Numbered from the stretch's first letter, positions 1 to 9,191 are shown. The stretch: DNA of 64,000 bases from Bacillus sp. 2B10 (GCA_003946805.1 RPSH01000008.1:54864-118863); one strand, 5' to 3'. The notes: generated from the letters alone by a model not told the origin. Program-made: numbers and translations.

Positions 1-98
1 AGCAGCAGCGCCGCCCCGACCGCGAAGCGCGAATAGGGCGCATGGGCATGGACGGCGGCGCGGCGGGCCGCGTCGATCAACGCTTCGGGATCGGTCAT
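1..98 (-). CDS. cdd: cytidine deaminase, N-terminal fragment (cut by window edge)
   Basis: Reading the minus strand from the ATG at 98 gives a 32-residue start containing APYSRFAVGAALL, the N-terminal signature of cytidine deaminases, which hydrolyse cytidine or deoxycytidine to uridine in pyrimidine salvage. The zinc-binding motifs lie outside the window, so the call rests on this segment alone. The start codon overlaps the stop of the upstream GH25-like gene in an ATGA arrangement, so the gene is the third member of a minus-strand operon starting at 1245. Confidence 0.7.
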   Translation of the reverse strand, partial: MTDPEALIDAARRAAVHAHAPYSRFAVGAALL

Positions 99-766
99 TG
101 GGCGGCTACACTCCACGCGACGCTGTCGGCGACGCCTTCGACGCGCCGCTTCGGGTTCGCCTGCCACAATCGCCACGGCCGCGCCAGATAGTCGGGCTCG
201 AAGAAGCGCCGCGTCGCCCAGAGCGGGCGGACGATCGCGTCGCTGACCCGGTACTCGGCCTCGAACGCCGGGGAGATGCGCAACATCATCGCCCGCCCGT
301 CATGATATTCGGCCGGGGCGAGGAAGCCGCGGATCGCGGTCAGCACCTGCGCGCGCGTCGGCCGCGTTTCGCATCCGGCGGCGAAATCGAGCGCCAGTGC
401 GGCGGGCAGCGCGTCGGCGGCACGCGGCACGGTGGTGAGATAGGCGGTGACCTGATCGGCGGTCGGTTCGCACAAGGAAAAGACGTGAAGCGCACCATGG
501 CGCAGCCCGGCGGCATGGGCACCGTTCCAGTTCGCCTCGAACGCGGGATCACGCGCCGTACCGTTCGATGCGGTGACGAAGGCGAAGTCCGCGCCGCGCG
601 CGCGCACCATCGGCCAGTCGACCGGTCCGTCGGCGGCGGCAACGCTCAGCCCCTGTACCGGAAAGCGCGTCGCATCGGGGCGCCATCCGAGCGACCAGCG
701 CCAGGTGACGACGGCCGCGATCGCCAGCACTACGCCCAAGCCAAGGATCAACCGGGTCCGCATCAT
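95..766 (-). CDS. GH25-like (lysozyme family) membrane-anchored protein, probably degenerate
   Basis: About 223 residues. The first 25 or so residues form one hydrophobic segment, so the protein is probably secreted or anchored in the inner membrane. The remainder follows the glycoside hydrolase 25 pattern: a PVQG.. strand, DWPMVRARGADFAFV, then DPAFEANW and an AAGLRHGALHVFS block. GH25 enzymes cut peptidoglycan. Two expected acids appear changed: the usual GID is GLS, and the usual DxE is DFA, so hydrolase activity is doubtful. The start was chosen at 766, where ATG overlaps the UPF0262 stop; a second ATG follows at 763. It overlaps cdd by 4 bases. Confidence 0.6.
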   Translation of the reverse strand: MMRTRLILGLGVVLAIAAVVTWRWSLGWRPDATRFPVQGLSVAAADGPVDWPMVRARGADFAFVTASNGTARDPAFEANWNGAHAAGLRHGALHVFSLCEPTADQVTAYLTTVPRAADALPAALALDFAAGCETRPTRAQVLTAIRGFLAPAEYHDGRAMMLRISPAFEAEYRVSDAIVRPLWATRRFFEPDYLARPWRLWQANPKRRVEGVADSVAWSVAAQ

Positions 767-1245
767 CCCTTGATATGCAGCACGCAGATCAGGGTGAACA
801 GGCGGCGCGCGGTGTCGAAATCGATCGCGACCTTGCCGTCCAGCCGTTCGCGCAGCGCCTCGGCCGCTTCGTTGTGGATGCCGCGGCGGGCCATGTCGAT
901 CGTCTCGATCTCGTGCGGGGTCGCTTGGCGGATGGCTTTGTAATAGCTGTCGCAGATCGCGAAATAGTCGCGGATCGGGCGGCGCAGGCGCGCCATGCCG
1001 AGCACCAGCGTCTCGATCAGCGTGCCGTCCTCGCGCGCGATCTCGATCGCGAGGCGTCCTTCGGGTACCGACAGCGCGATGCGATAGGGGCCGGCATAGT
1101 TGTCCGGGGTTTCGCGTTGCGGGGCGAAATGATTCGCCTCCAGCAGGTCGAAGATCGCGATCCGGCGTTCCTGTTCGATATCGGCGCTGCGCCACAGGAT
1201 GGTGCGCTCGTCGAGGGTCACGTCGATGATCCGGGGATCGGCCAT
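763..1245 (-). CDS. UPF0262 family protein
   Basis: 160 residues starting MADPRIIDVTLDERT, with RPIRDYFAICDSYY and IDMARRGIHNEAA; this matches the UPF0262 family, a short cytoplasmic protein common in Alphaproteobacteria and of unknown function. The start at 1245 is preceded by CAGGAGG five bases upstream, a good ribosome binding site. A longer frame to 1344 would extend into the dnaB upstream region and is not needed. It is the first gene of a minus-strand operon with the GH25-like gene and cdd, and it diverges from dnaB. Confidence 0.75.
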   Translation of the reverse strand: MADPRIIDVTLDERTILWRSADIEQERRIAIFDLLEANHFAPQRETPDNYAGPYRIALSVPEGRLAIEIAREDGTLIETLVLGMARLRRPIRDYFAICDSYYKAIRQATPHEIETIDMARRGIHNEAAEALRERLDGKVAIDFDTARRLFTLICVLHIKG

Positions 1246-1336
1246 GGCCTCCTGTTGCCGCTTCCCGGCACGGCGTCCACCGCAAAATGCGCTGTCAAGC
1301 GGTTGAGCGCGAGGCCAAGGTCTGGGACAAGGGGGC

Positions 1337-2848
1337 ATGGCCACTGTTCACAGCATCGGCGGGGCAACACCCCCGCAACCCCCGCGCGTGCCCCACAATG
1401 TCGACGCGGAGGCGGCGCTGCTGGGCGCGATGCTGATCGACAACGGCCTTGCCGACGACATGGTCGAGCGGCTGGAGGCCGAGCATTTCTACGACCCGCT
1501 GCACGCGCGCATCTTCGAACGGATCCGCGACGTCCGCCGGACGGGGATGATCGCCAGCCCGGTGACGCTCAAGCCGATGTTCGATGGCGACGAATTGCTC
1601 GCCCCGCGCGGCGGTCAGAAATATCTCGTCGACCTGACGGGGTCGCAGGCGGGCCTGATCGGTGCGCGGCAGATCGCGCAGCAGATCTACGACCTGGCGC
1701 AGCTGCGCGCGCTGATTACCGTCGGTCGGACGCTGGTGGAGAATGCCACCGACACCTCGACCGAGGTCGATCCCAAGAAGCAGATCGAGGCGGCCGAGGA
1801 AGCGCTGTTCAAGGTCGCGGCCGAGGGCAGTTCGGCCAATGCGGTAAAGTCGTTCGCGCAGGCAACGACGATGGCGGTGCGCATGGCCGAGCGCGCGATG
1901 AACTCGGGCGGCGGGTTGTCGGGCGTCACCACCGGCCTCGATTCGGTCAACGGCCGGATCGGCGGCATGCACCACAGCGATCTCATCATCCTTGCCGGGC
2001 GGCCAGGCATGGGCAAGACGTCGCTTGCCACCAACATCGCGTTCAACGCCGCCCAGCGGTACATGGACGACCAGCGCGCGGGGATGGAAAAGGGCAAGTC
2101 GGTCGGCGCGAAGGTCGCGTTCTTCAGCCTTGAAATGTCCGCCGATCAGCTGGCGACGCGCATCATGGCCGAACAGGCGTCGATCAGTTCCGAAGCGTTG
2201 CGCATGGGCAAGATCCGCAAGGAGGATTTTACCCGCCTCGCCAACGCCGCCGCCGATCTCGAGCAGTTGCCGCTCTATATCGACGATACTGCCGGCCTCT
2301 CGATCTCCGGCCTGCATACCCGCGTCCGCCGGTTGCAGCGCAAGCTGGACGGCGAGCTGGGGCTGGTGGTCGTCGATTATCTCCAGCTGTTGCAGGGGTC
2401 GGGCAAGGGCAGCGACAACCGCGTGCAGGAAATCTCGGAGATTTCGCGCGGATTGAAGACGCTGGCCAAGGATATCGGCGTGCCGGTGATGGCACTGTCG
2501 CAGCTGTCGCGTGCCGTGGAACAGCGCGAGGACAAGCGGCCGCAGCTGTCCGATCTTCGCGAGTCGGGGTCGATCGAGCAGGACGCCGACATGGTGTGGT
2601 TCGTATACCGCGAGGATTATTATGTCGCGGCCAAGGAGCCCAAGCGACCCCGCGACGGCGACGATGCGCGGGTGTTTGAGGATCATGCCAAATGGGCGAT
2701 GGATATGGAACGTGTCTATGGCCTCGCCGAGCTGATTATCGCCAAGCAGCGCCACGGCGCGACCGGCAAGGTCACGCTGAAGTTCGAGCCGCAGATCACG
2801 AAATTCAGCGATTATGCCGGCGGGGGTTTCAGCGGGCTGGAGGAATAG
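1337..2848 (+). CDS. dnaB: replicative DNA helicase DnaB
   Basis: 503 residues. The N-terminal domain (roughly residues 20-120) begins PHNVDAEAALLGAML, typical of DnaB. The RecA-like helicase domain has Walker A GRPGMGKTS near residue 221, FFSLEMSADQL, the Walker B strand LVVVDYLQL, and the SDLRESGSIEQDAD segment. DnaB is the hexameric helicase that unwinds DNA at the replication fork and recruits primase. Length is normal for the family and no intein is present. It is transcribed divergently from the UPF0262 operon. Confidence 0.97.
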   Translation: MATVHSIGGATPPQPPRVPHNVDAEAALLGAMLIDNGLADDMVERLEAEHFYDPLHARIFERIRDVRRTGMIASPVTLKPMFDGDELLAPRGGQKYLVDLTGSQAGLIGARQIAQQIYDLAQLRALITVGRTLVENATDTSTEVDPKKQIEAAEEALFKVAAEGSSANAVKSFAQATTMAVRMAERAMNSGGGLSGVTTGLDSVNGRIGGMHHSDLIILAGRPGMGKTSLATNIAFNAAQRYMDDQRAGMEKGKSVGAKVAFFSLEMSADQLATRIMAEQASISSEALRMGKIRKEDFTRLANAAADLEQLPLYIDDTAGLSISGLHTRVRRLQRKLDGELGLVVVDYLQLLQGSGKGSDNRVQEISEISRGLKTLAKDIGVPVMALSQLSRAVEQREDKRPQLSDLRESGSIEQDADMVWFVYREDYYVAAKEPKRPRDGDDARVFEDHAKWAMDMERVYGLAELIIAKQRHGATGKVTLKFEPQITKFSDYAGGGFSGLEE

Positions 2849-2956
2849 CCGCACCGGCACCGATCCGCGCATTGCCTTCACCGGCCACCATGACGCTACG
2901 GCCCCGCCGGGTGCGGTGCGGATTGTCGAAACAATGAATACGGTTACATCCGGCCT

Positions 2957-2970
2957 TTACAGCGCTGTCA
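2957..2970. promoter_or_regulatory. candidate LacI-type operator upstream of the 3027 operon
   Basis: A perfect 10-base palindrome ACAGCGCTGT (2959-2968) sits in the 178-base gap after dnaB, about 60 bases before the transporter start. Its shape (inverted arms around a central CG) is like LacI/GalR-family operators. No LacI-family gene is in the window, so the regulator is inferred only. Confidence 0.4.
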
Positions 2971-3026
2971 TACCTACCTAGCCTTCAGGACGATCAAGCA
3001 GACAAAAACCGCGGAGGGGATGGCGA

Positions 3027-4277
3027 ATGGCCATAGCGGAGGACGTTGGGCGTCGTACGCGCGCATCGGTCGAAGGCGGGATGACCGCACGGCTGAGCGC
3101 ACTGATGTTCATGCAGTTTTTCATCTGGGGCGCGTGGCAGGTCACGCTGGGCCTCGTCATGCAGACGGTCGGCATCGGCAACCTGATCGGCAACGCGTTC
3201 TCGATGGGGCCGATCGCGTCGATCGTCGGATCGCTGCTGCTGGGCATGGTCGCCGCGCGCTATGTCGCGCCCCGGATGCTGATGGTGATCCTGCATCTGG
3301 TCGGCGGCGTGCTGCTGTTCCTGATGCCCTCGCTCATCACGCCGGAACGCGGCGGCACCTTCGTGTGGCTGCTGCTGGGCTACATGATCCTCTACATGCC
3401 GACCGTCGGTCTGGCGAACACGATCGCGCTTAAAAGCTTCGGCACGCGGACCGACAATTTCCCCTTCGTCCGCGCGTTCGGCACGATCGGCTGGATCGCG
3501 TCGGGCCTCATCATCGGCTGGGCCGGGCTGTCGGCCAGCCCGCAGATATTCACCGTCGCGGCGGTCGTGTCGATCGCGCTCGGCATCTACAGCTTCACGC
3601 TGCCGGCGGTCGAGGCGGACCGGCCGCAGGGCGGCAGCGTGCTGGCGCAGGTGTTCTGCGTCGAGGCATTCGGGCTGATGCGGCAGAAGTCGTTCCTGAT
3701 CTTCATCACCTGCGCGACGCTGATCTCGGTCCCGCTGGCGATGTACTACGCCTATGCCTCGCCCTATGTCGGCGCGGCGGGGATCGAGAATGTCGGCGGC
3801 ACGCTGGCGATCGGGCAGATGTCCGAACTGGTGTTCATGTTCTCGATGCCGTGGCTCTATCGCCGCTTCGGGGTGAAGCCGCTGCTGCTGGTCGGCATGG
3901 CCGCATGGGCGCTGCGCTATGCGCTGTTCGCGATCGGTGACGGCGGCACGGGGCTGTGGGCGGTCTATCTGGGCGTCGCGCTGCACGGCGTATGCTACGA
4001 CTTCTTCTTTGTCGCCGGGGCCATCTATGTCGGCACCATCGCCACGCCGAAGGGCGTCAATGCGCAGGCGCAGGGGATGTTGACGCTGTTCACCTATGGC
4101 GTCGGCATGCTGCTCGGCTCGCAGATCGGTGCGCTGCTCTATGCGCAGCTTCCCGCCAATCCGACGATCGCCGACTGGCAGGGCATGTGGGTCTATCCCG
4201 CCATCGCCGCCGCCGCGATCGCATTGCTGTTCCAACTCACCTTCCGCGACGATCGTCGCACGGAGACCGTGGCATGA
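3027..4277 (+). CDS. MFS transporter, NupG-type nucleoside/sugar permease family
   Basis: 416 residues with about twelve hydrophobic segments. The block MFMQFFIWGAWQVTLG near the N-terminus and NFPFVRAFGTIGW around residue 145 match the NupG/XapB branch of the major facilitator superfamily (proton symporters for nucleosides). In operons like this one such transporters probably carry a sugar or glycoside product into the cytoplasm. The ATG at 3027 has GGAGGGG 8 bases upstream; an in-frame ATG at 3081 is an alternative start. The stop overlaps the next start (ATGA), indicating an operon. Confidence 0.8.
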   Translation: MAIAEDVGRRTRASVEGGMTARLSALMFMQFFIWGAWQVTLGLVMQTVGIGNLIGNAFSMGPIASIVGSLLLGMVAARYVAPRMLMVILHLVGGVLLFLMPSLITPERGGTFVWLLLGYMILYMPTVGLANTIALKSFGTRTDNFPFVRAFGTIGWIASGLIIGWAGLSASPQIFTVAAVVSIALGIYSFTLPAVEADRPQGGSVLAQVFCVEAFGLMRQKSFLIFITCATLISVPLAMYYAYASPYVGAAGIENVGGTLAIGQMSELVFMFSMPWLYRRFGVKPLLLVGMAAWALRYALFAIGDGGTGLWAVYLGVALHGVCYDFFFVAGAIYVGTIATPKGVNAQAQGMLTLFTYGVGMLLGSQIGALLYAQLPANPTIADWQGMWVYPAIAAAAIALLFQLTFRDDRRTETVA

Positions 4278-5332
4278 CGGGCATGAAGGGGCCGGGCATC
4301 TTCCTGGCGCAGTTCCTGGGCGATACCGCCCCGTTCGACACGCTGGAGAACATGGCCGAGTGGGCCGCCGGTCTCGGCTATATCGGGGTGCAGATCCCGT
4401 GCGACAGCCGGCTGATCGACCTGAAGACCGCGTCGGAAAGCCAGGACTATTGCGACGAGCTGACCGGCAAGCTGGCGGTCCACGGCATCGCGGTGACCGA
4501 GCTGTCGACCCATTTGCAGGGGCAGCTGGTCGCGGTCCATCCGGCCTATGACACGCTGTTCGACGGCTTCGCGCCGGCGGAAGTGCACGGCAAGCCGGCC
4601 GAGCGTCAGCTGTGGGCGGTCGAGCAGGTCAAGATGGCGGCGAAGGCCAGCGCGAAGCTGGGGCTGAAGGCGCATGCGACCTTTTCCGGCGCGCTGGCAT
4701 GGCCGTACGTCTATCCGTGGCCGCAGCGTCCGGCGGGTCTGGTCGAGGAAGCGTTCGCCGAACTGGCGCGGCGCTGGACCCCGATCCTCGACGTGTTCGA
4801 GGACCATGGCGTGCATTGCGCGTTCGAGGTCCATGCCGGCGAGGATTTGCACGACGGCGCGACGTGGGAGCGGTTCCTCGATGCGGTGAAGGGGCACAAT
4901 GCCGCGCGCCTGCTGTTCGATCCGTCGCATTACGTGTTGCAGCAACTCGACTATCTCGATTTCATCGACCGCTATCACGACCGGATTTCGTGCTTCCATG
5001 TCAAGGACGCCGAGTTCAATCCGACCGGACGGTCGGGCGTCTATGGCGGGTATCAGAACTGGGTCGATCGGGCCGGGCGGTTCCGGTCGCTGGGTGACGG
5101 GCAGGTCGATTTCTCGGGCGTGTTCAGCCGCATGGCGCAATATGGCTATGACGGCTGGGCGGTGCTGGAATGGGAGTGCGCGCTCAAGAACTCGGCCGAC
5201 GGCGCGGCCGAGGGGGCGCCGTTCATCGATGCGCACATGATCCGCCTGACCGAACGGCCGTTCGACGATTTCGCGGCGAGCGGCGTCGACCGCGCGGCGA
5301 TCCGGCAGCTGATGGGGCTGTCGGCGCAATGA
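4274..5332 (+). CDS. sugar phosphate isomerase/epimerase-like TIM-barrel protein
   Basis: 352 residues, cytoplasmic (no signal). It has the xylose-isomerase-like barrel pattern: LGYIGVQIP early, CAFEVHAGEDLHDG, LLFDPSHYVLQQLDYLDF, ISCFHVKDAEF and WAVLEWEC, supplying the Glu, Asp, His and Glu usually used to bind a divalent metal. Such proteins isomerise, epimerise or eliminate on keto sugars. The substrate cannot be read from sequence; the neighbours suggest a 3-keto sugar or glycoside. It overlaps both neighbours by 4 bases (ATGA). Confidence 0.8.
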   Translation: MTGMKGPGIFLAQFLGDTAPFDTLENMAEWAAGLGYIGVQIPCDSRLIDLKTASESQDYCDELTGKLAVHGIAVTELSTHLQGQLVAVHPAYDTLFDGFAPAEVHGKPAERQLWAVEQVKMAAKASAKLGLKAHATFSGALAWPYVYPWPQRPAGLVEEAFAELARRWTPILDVFEDHGVHCAFEVHAGEDLHDGATWERFLDAVKGHNAARLLFDPSHYVLQQLDYLDFIDRYHDRISCFHVKDAEFNPTGRSGVYGGYQNWVDRAGRFRSLGDGQVDFSGVFSRMAQYGYDGWAVLEWECALKNSADGAAEGAPFIDAHMIRLTERPFDDFAASGVDRAAIRQLMGLSAQ

Positions 5333-6492
5333 CCACGCGCCACGAACCGTTGAAGCTGGCGATGGCCGGCGGGGGCGAGGGCGCGTTCATCGGCGCGATC
5401 CACCGCAACGCCGCCGCGCTGGACGGTAACTGGCGGCTGGTCGGGGGGACGTTCAGCAGCGACGGCGCGCGCAACGATCGCAGCGGCGCGGTGCTGGGGC
5501 TCGATCCGGCGCGGGTCTATCCGACGATCGAGGCGCTGATCGCTGCCGAGCGCGCGCTGCCCGCGGGCGAGCGGATCGACGCGCTGGCGATCGTGACGCC
5601 CAACCACCTCCATGCGCCGATGGCGATCGCCGCGCTGGAGGCGGGTATCCACGTCTTCTGCGAAAAGCCGATGGCGATGAATTCGGCCGAGGCGCAGGCG
5701 ATCGCCGCCGCGGCGGAACGCGGCGGTGCGAAGTTCGCGCTGGCATTCACCTATAGCGGGTATCCGCTGATCGAAGAGGCGCGCGTCCGGGTAAGTCGCG
5801 GCGATCTGGGAAAAATCCGGGTCGTTCAGGTCGAGTATCTGCAAGGGTGGCTAAGCCTGCCGATCGATGGCGAAGGTAACAAACAGGCTGCGTGGCGCAC
5901 CGATCCGGCAAAGGCCGGGATGGGCGGCTGCCTGGGCGATATCGGCACCCATGCCTTTCATCTGGCCGAGCATGTGGCGGGCGTGCGCGTCGAATCAGTA
6001 TGTGCCGACTTGACCGTGCATGTGCCCGGACGGCGGCTGGACGACGATGTCAGCGCGTTGCTGCGCTTCGACGGGGGCGCGCGCGGTACGCTGAAGGCCA
6101 GTCAGGTCGCGGCGGGCGAGGAGAACGGGCTGAAGCTGCGGGTGTCGGGCGAGCATGGCACGCTCGAATGGGCGCAGATGGAGCCGAACACGCTGACGCT
6201 GCGCTGGCTCGACCGGCCGACCGAGGTGGTGCGCGCGGGCGGGCCGGGGCTCAGCCCCTCGACGCAGGCGCTGCTGCGCACTCCGTCGGGCCATCCCGAG
6301 GGCTATATCGAGGCGTTCGCCAACCTGTATCAGGGATTTGCCGCGCAGTTGCAGGGCAGGGACGACCGGTTCGTGCCCGGCCTTGCCGACGGATTGCGGA
6401 CGATGGCGTTCATCGAGGCGATGATCGCCAACGCCGCCGGCGACGACAAATGGACCCCGGTTTCGGGGCGCGTATCAGGAGAGTATCGATGA
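5329..6492 (+). CDS. Gfo/Idh/MocA family oxidoreductase
   Basis: 387 residues. The N-terminal Rossmann domain starts LAMAGGGEGAFIG and has IVTPNHLHAPMAIAALEAG and the family motif EKPM (about residue 112), whose lysine lies at the active site. The C-terminal half has the GGCLGDIGTHAFHLAEHV segment of the substrate domain. These enzymes oxidise or reduce sugar hydroxyl/keto groups with NAD(P). In this operon it may interconvert 3-keto and parent sugars. No signal peptide. It overlaps the previous and next genes by ATGA. Confidence 0.88.
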   Translation: MTTRHEPLKLAMAGGGEGAFIGAIHRNAAALDGNWRLVGGTFSSDGARNDRSGAVLGLDPARVYPTIEALIAAERALPAGERIDALAIVTPNHLHAPMAIAALEAGIHVFCEKPMAMNSAEAQAIAAAAERGGAKFALAFTYSGYPLIEEARVRVSRGDLGKIRVVQVEYLQGWLSLPIDGEGNKQAAWRTDPAKAGMGGCLGDIGTHAFHLAEHVAGVRVESVCADLTVHVPGRRLDDDVSALLRFDGGARGTLKASQVAAGEENGLKLRVSGEHGTLEWAQMEPNTLTLRWLDRPTEVVRAGGPGLSPSTQALLRTPSGHPEGYIEAFANLYQGFAAQLQGRDDRFVPGLADGLRTMAFIEAMIANAAGDDKWTPVSGRVSGEYR

Positions 6493-6866
6493 AGCTGTTG
6501 ATGGGCATCGCCATCGCCGGGGCCAGCGCGACCGTCGCGCTGCTCGCCACCGCCACGCCGACCACCGCACAGACCCCGGCACCGGCCGCGTTCAACGCGT
6601 GCAAGGCGTGCCACACGGTCAACAAGGGCGGGCGCAACGGCATCGGCCCGAACCTGAACGGTGTGGTCGGACGCCCCGCGGCGTCGGTCGCCGGTTTCAA
6701 CTATTCGCCGGCGATGAAGGCGTCGAAGCTGCGCTGGGACGCCAAGACGCTCGACGAATATCTGGCCGGCCCGACCAAGAAGGTGCCCGGTACGCGGATG
6801 CCGATCGCGACGCCCGATCCGGCGAAGCGTGCGGCGATCATCGCCTATCTGACGTCCGCCAAATGA
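6489..6866 (+). CDS. periplasmic c-type cytochrome (c552/c550-like)
   Basis: 125 residues with a cleavable signal peptide (cleavage near TTAQ, residue 28), then heme attachment CKACH, the GIGPNLNGVVGR segment and a likely axial methionine in GTRMPI. This is a small soluble class I cytochrome c. Lying between sugar dehydrogenase genes, it is the probable electron acceptor for the GMC oxidoreductase at 10046, passing electrons to the respiratory chain. It overlaps its neighbours by 4 bases on both sides. Confidence 0.9.
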   Translation: MKLLMGIAIAGASATVALLATATPTTAQTPAPAAFNACKACHTVNKGGRNGIGPNLNGVVGRPAASVAGFNYSPAMKASKLRWDAKTLDEYLAGPTKKVPGTRMPIATPDPAKRAAIIAYLTSAK

Positions 6867-7777
6867 GCGGGGTGTCGCGCCGCACGGTGATGGCGGGCGG
6901 CGCTGCGGCGACGCTGGCGGTTGGCGTCGGCGCGGCACAGCGTCCGCCGTCGAACGCCGCGCGCTTCTCGCTGAAATATGCGCCGCACGAGGGCAGCTTC
7001 GCCAGCCGCGGCGGGCGGATCGAACAGATCGCCTATGCCGCCGACCAGGGCTTCACCGCGTGGGAGGACAACGAGGCCGCCCTGCGCAGCGTCGCCGAAC
7101 AGACCGCGATGGCGAAGGCGTTGCAGCAGCGGGGCATGACGATGGGGGTGTTCGTCGCCTCCATGCCGAAATGGGCGCAGTCGCGGCCGTTGCTGGGTGC
7201 CAATGACGGGGCGGAGCGCGAGGCGTTCCTTGCCGACATCCGCGCCTCGATCGACGTCGCCAGGCGGCTGTCGGCGACGCGGATGACGGTGGTCACCGGC
7301 TTCATGGACCCAAAGGTGCCGGTGGATATCCAGACCGCGCGGGTGATCGACGTGATGCGCCGCGCGGGCGAGATCGTCGCGCCGCATGGGATCGCGATGG
7401 TGATGGAGCCGCTGAACACCCGCACCAACCATCCCGGCGTCTATATGCAGACGATCGCGCAGGGCTATGCCGTCGCGCGCGGGGCGAACAGTCCGGGGGT
7501 GAAGATCCTTGCCGACCTGTATCACGAGCAGATCCAGTCGGGGAACCTGATCCCCACGCTCGACACCTGCTGGGACGAGGTCGGCTATATCCAGTTCGGT
7601 GACAATCCCGGCCGCAACGAGCCCGGGACCGGCGAGATCAACTATGCCCGGATCGTCCAGTGGCTGCGCGGCAAGCGCTATGCCGGGGTGATCGGCATGG
7701 AACATGGCAATTCGATCAAGGGTCGCGCGGGCGAGGAGGCGCTGGTCGCCGCCTATCGCCGGATCGACCAGGCTTAA
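6863..7777 (+). CDS. secreted TIM-barrel protein, hydroxypyruvate isomerase-like
   Basis: 304 residues. The N-terminus SRRTVMAGGAAATLAVG is a twin-arginine (Tat) signal, so the folded protein is exported to the periplasm. The rest is a xylose-isomerase-like barrel: ARFSLKYAPHEGSF, MVMEPLNTR, KILADLYHEQIQSGN, GYIQFGDNPGRNEPGTGEI, GVIGMEHGNS, resembling hydroxypyruvate isomerase. The export signal argues against a role on hydroxypyruvate and for action on a periplasmic keto sugar. Starts at ATG 6863, overlapping the cytochrome stop. Confidence 0.82.
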   Translation: MSGVSRRTVMAGGAAATLAVGVGAAQRPPSNAARFSLKYAPHEGSFASRGGRIEQIAYAADQGFTAWEDNEAALRSVAEQTAMAKALQQRGMTMGVFVASMPKWAQSRPLLGANDGAEREAFLADIRASIDVARRLSATRMTVVTGFMDPKVPVDIQTARVIDVMRRAGEIVAPHGIAMVMEPLNTRTNHPGVYMQTIAQGYAVARGANSPGVKILADLYHEQIQSGNLIPTLDTCWDEVGYIQFGDNPGRNEPGTGEINYARIVQWLRGKRYAGVIGMEHGNSIKGRAGEEALVAAYRRIDQA

Positions 7778-7791
7778 ACAGGGGAGGCGAG

Positions 7792-8619
7792 ATGACGCTC
7801 CGCACGATGGTCGCACTCGGTGCGACGTTGATAACGCTCTCAACATCCGGTTCGGCGCAGGAGAAGCCGGGGTTCAAGGACACGCCGATGCTGCCCGGCG
7901 GGCAGTGGCGGGTGCATGATGCCGACCGGCCGGCGCCGGTAGTGGTGACGCCGGCGAAGCAGCCGGGCGGCGCGCCGTCCGATGCGGTGGTGCTGTTCGA
8001 CGGGCGCTCGCTCAACGCATGGACGCCGCAGCGCAAGGCGTGGCCGATCACCGACGGCGCGATGACCGTGCCGTCGCGTGCCAGCGCCGGCGGCGAGAAC
8101 GCGCTGGTGACGAAGCAGAGCTTCGGCGACGTGCAATTGCATCTGGAGTTCCGCAGCCCCAATCCGCCGACGAAGACGTCGCAGGATCGCGGCAACAGCG
8201 GCATCTGGTTCATGCAGCGCTACGAGGTGCAGATCCTCGATGGCTATCGCAACCCGACCTATGCCGACGGCACGGTCGGCGCGGTCTATGGCTTCAAGCC
8301 GCCGCTGGCGAACGCGGCGCGTGCGCCGGGCGAATGGCAGAGCTATGACATCGTGTTCGAACGGCCGCGCTTCGCCGCCGACGGGTCGCTGGTCCGGCCG
8401 GCCTATGTCACCGCGTTCCTGAACGGGGTGCTGGTGCAGAACCATCAGGCGATGCTGGGTACGACCGCATGGCGGCAGGTCGCGAAGTATACGGCGCATG
8501 GCGATGCCGCGCCGATCCAGTTGCAGGACCATGATTCGCCGGTGTCGTTCCGCAACATCTGGGTACGTCCGTTGCCCGAGGCGGCGATCGCGCAGGATTT
8601 GAAGGAGAATGTGAAATGA
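7792..8619 (+). CDS. DUF1080 (3-keto-glycoside hydrolase-like) exported protein
   Basis: 275 residues with an N-terminal signal peptide (cleavage near GSAQ). From about residue 65 it follows the DUF1080 jelly-roll pattern: VVLFDGRSLNAW, DVQLHLEFRSP, GNSGIWFMQRYEVQILD, GAVYGFKPP, PIQLQDHDSPVSFRNIWVRPL. Members of this family have been linked to cleavage of 3-keto-disaccharides and other 3-keto-glycosides. That fits the oxidoreductase genes around it. The ATG at 7792 follows GGGGAGG by 4 bases; it overlaps the next gene by ATGA. Confidence 0.87.
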   Translation: MTLRTMVALGATLITLSTSGSAQEKPGFKDTPMLPGGQWRVHDADRPAPVVVTPAKQPGGAPSDAVVLFDGRSLNAWTPQRKAWPITDGAMTVPSRASAGGENALVTKQSFGDVQLHLEFRSPNPPTKTSQDRGNSGIWFMQRYEVQILDGYRNPTYADGTVGAVYGFKPPLANAARAPGEWQSYDIVFERPRFAADGSLVRPAYVTAFLNGVLVQNHQAMLGTTAWRQVAKYTAHGDAAPIQLQDHDSPVSFRNIWVRPLPEAAIAQDLKENVK

Positions 8620-9191
8620 TCGACCGCAGGACGGCGCTGGCCGGCGTCGCGGCGATGTTCGGTACCGCGCTCTACGCCCCGCTCGCGCGGGCGGCGGGTG
8701 CGCAGGGACCGGTCACGACGCCGGTGCCGGTCATCAGCGAAGGTCCGCCTAGCGCGGCGGTGTTCACGGCGGTGCAGCGCGCGGCGATGACGAGCCTGAG
8801 CGAACGGGTGTTGCCGACCACCGACACGCCCGGCGCGATCGCCGCCGGGGTGCCCGCCTATATCGAAAAGCTGCTGGCCGACTGGTCCTATCCGGCCGAA
8901 CGCGTGCCGATCCTCGCCGGGCTGGACGCGATCGAGGCGAAGGCGATGGCGGACTACCGCGTGTCGACCGCCAAGGCGACGCCGGCGCAGCAGGACGCCT
9001 TGCTCACGCTGGCGATGAACGGGCAGATCGCGGGCGGCAAGCCGTTCTTCGAGGCGTTCCGTCAGCTCGTGATCGCCGGTTACTACACGTCGGAGATCGG
9101 CATGACGCAGGAACGCGAATACCTGCCGGTGCCGGGCGAATATAACGGCGCCTTTCCCTATTCCCAGGTCAACAAGGTCTACAGCGCATGA
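8616..9191 (+). CDS. gluconate 2-dehydrogenase subunit 3 family protein (small subunit of the GMC dehydrogenase)
   Basis: 191 residues. It starts MIDRRTALAGVAAMFG, a Tat signal, and continues with LSERVLPTTDTPGAIAAGVPAYIEKLL, FEAFRQLVIAGYYTSEIG and EYLPVPGEYNG, the pattern of gluconate 2-dehydrogenase subunit 3. Family members pair with a flavin-containing GMC subunit. Because the GMC protein at 10046 has no signal of its own, this subunit probably carries the folded complex through the Tat pore. Overlaps the DUF1080 and next genes by 4 bases. Confidence 0.9.
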   Translation: MIDRRTALAGVAAMFGTALYAPLARAAGAQGPVTTPVPVISEGPPSAAVFTAVQRAAMTSLSERVLPTTDTPGAIAAGVPAYIEKLLADWSYPAERVPILAGLDAIEAKAMADYRVSTAKATPAQQDALLTLAMNGQIAGGKPFFEAFRQLVIAGYYTSEIGMTQEREYLPVPGEYNGAFPYSQVNKVYSA

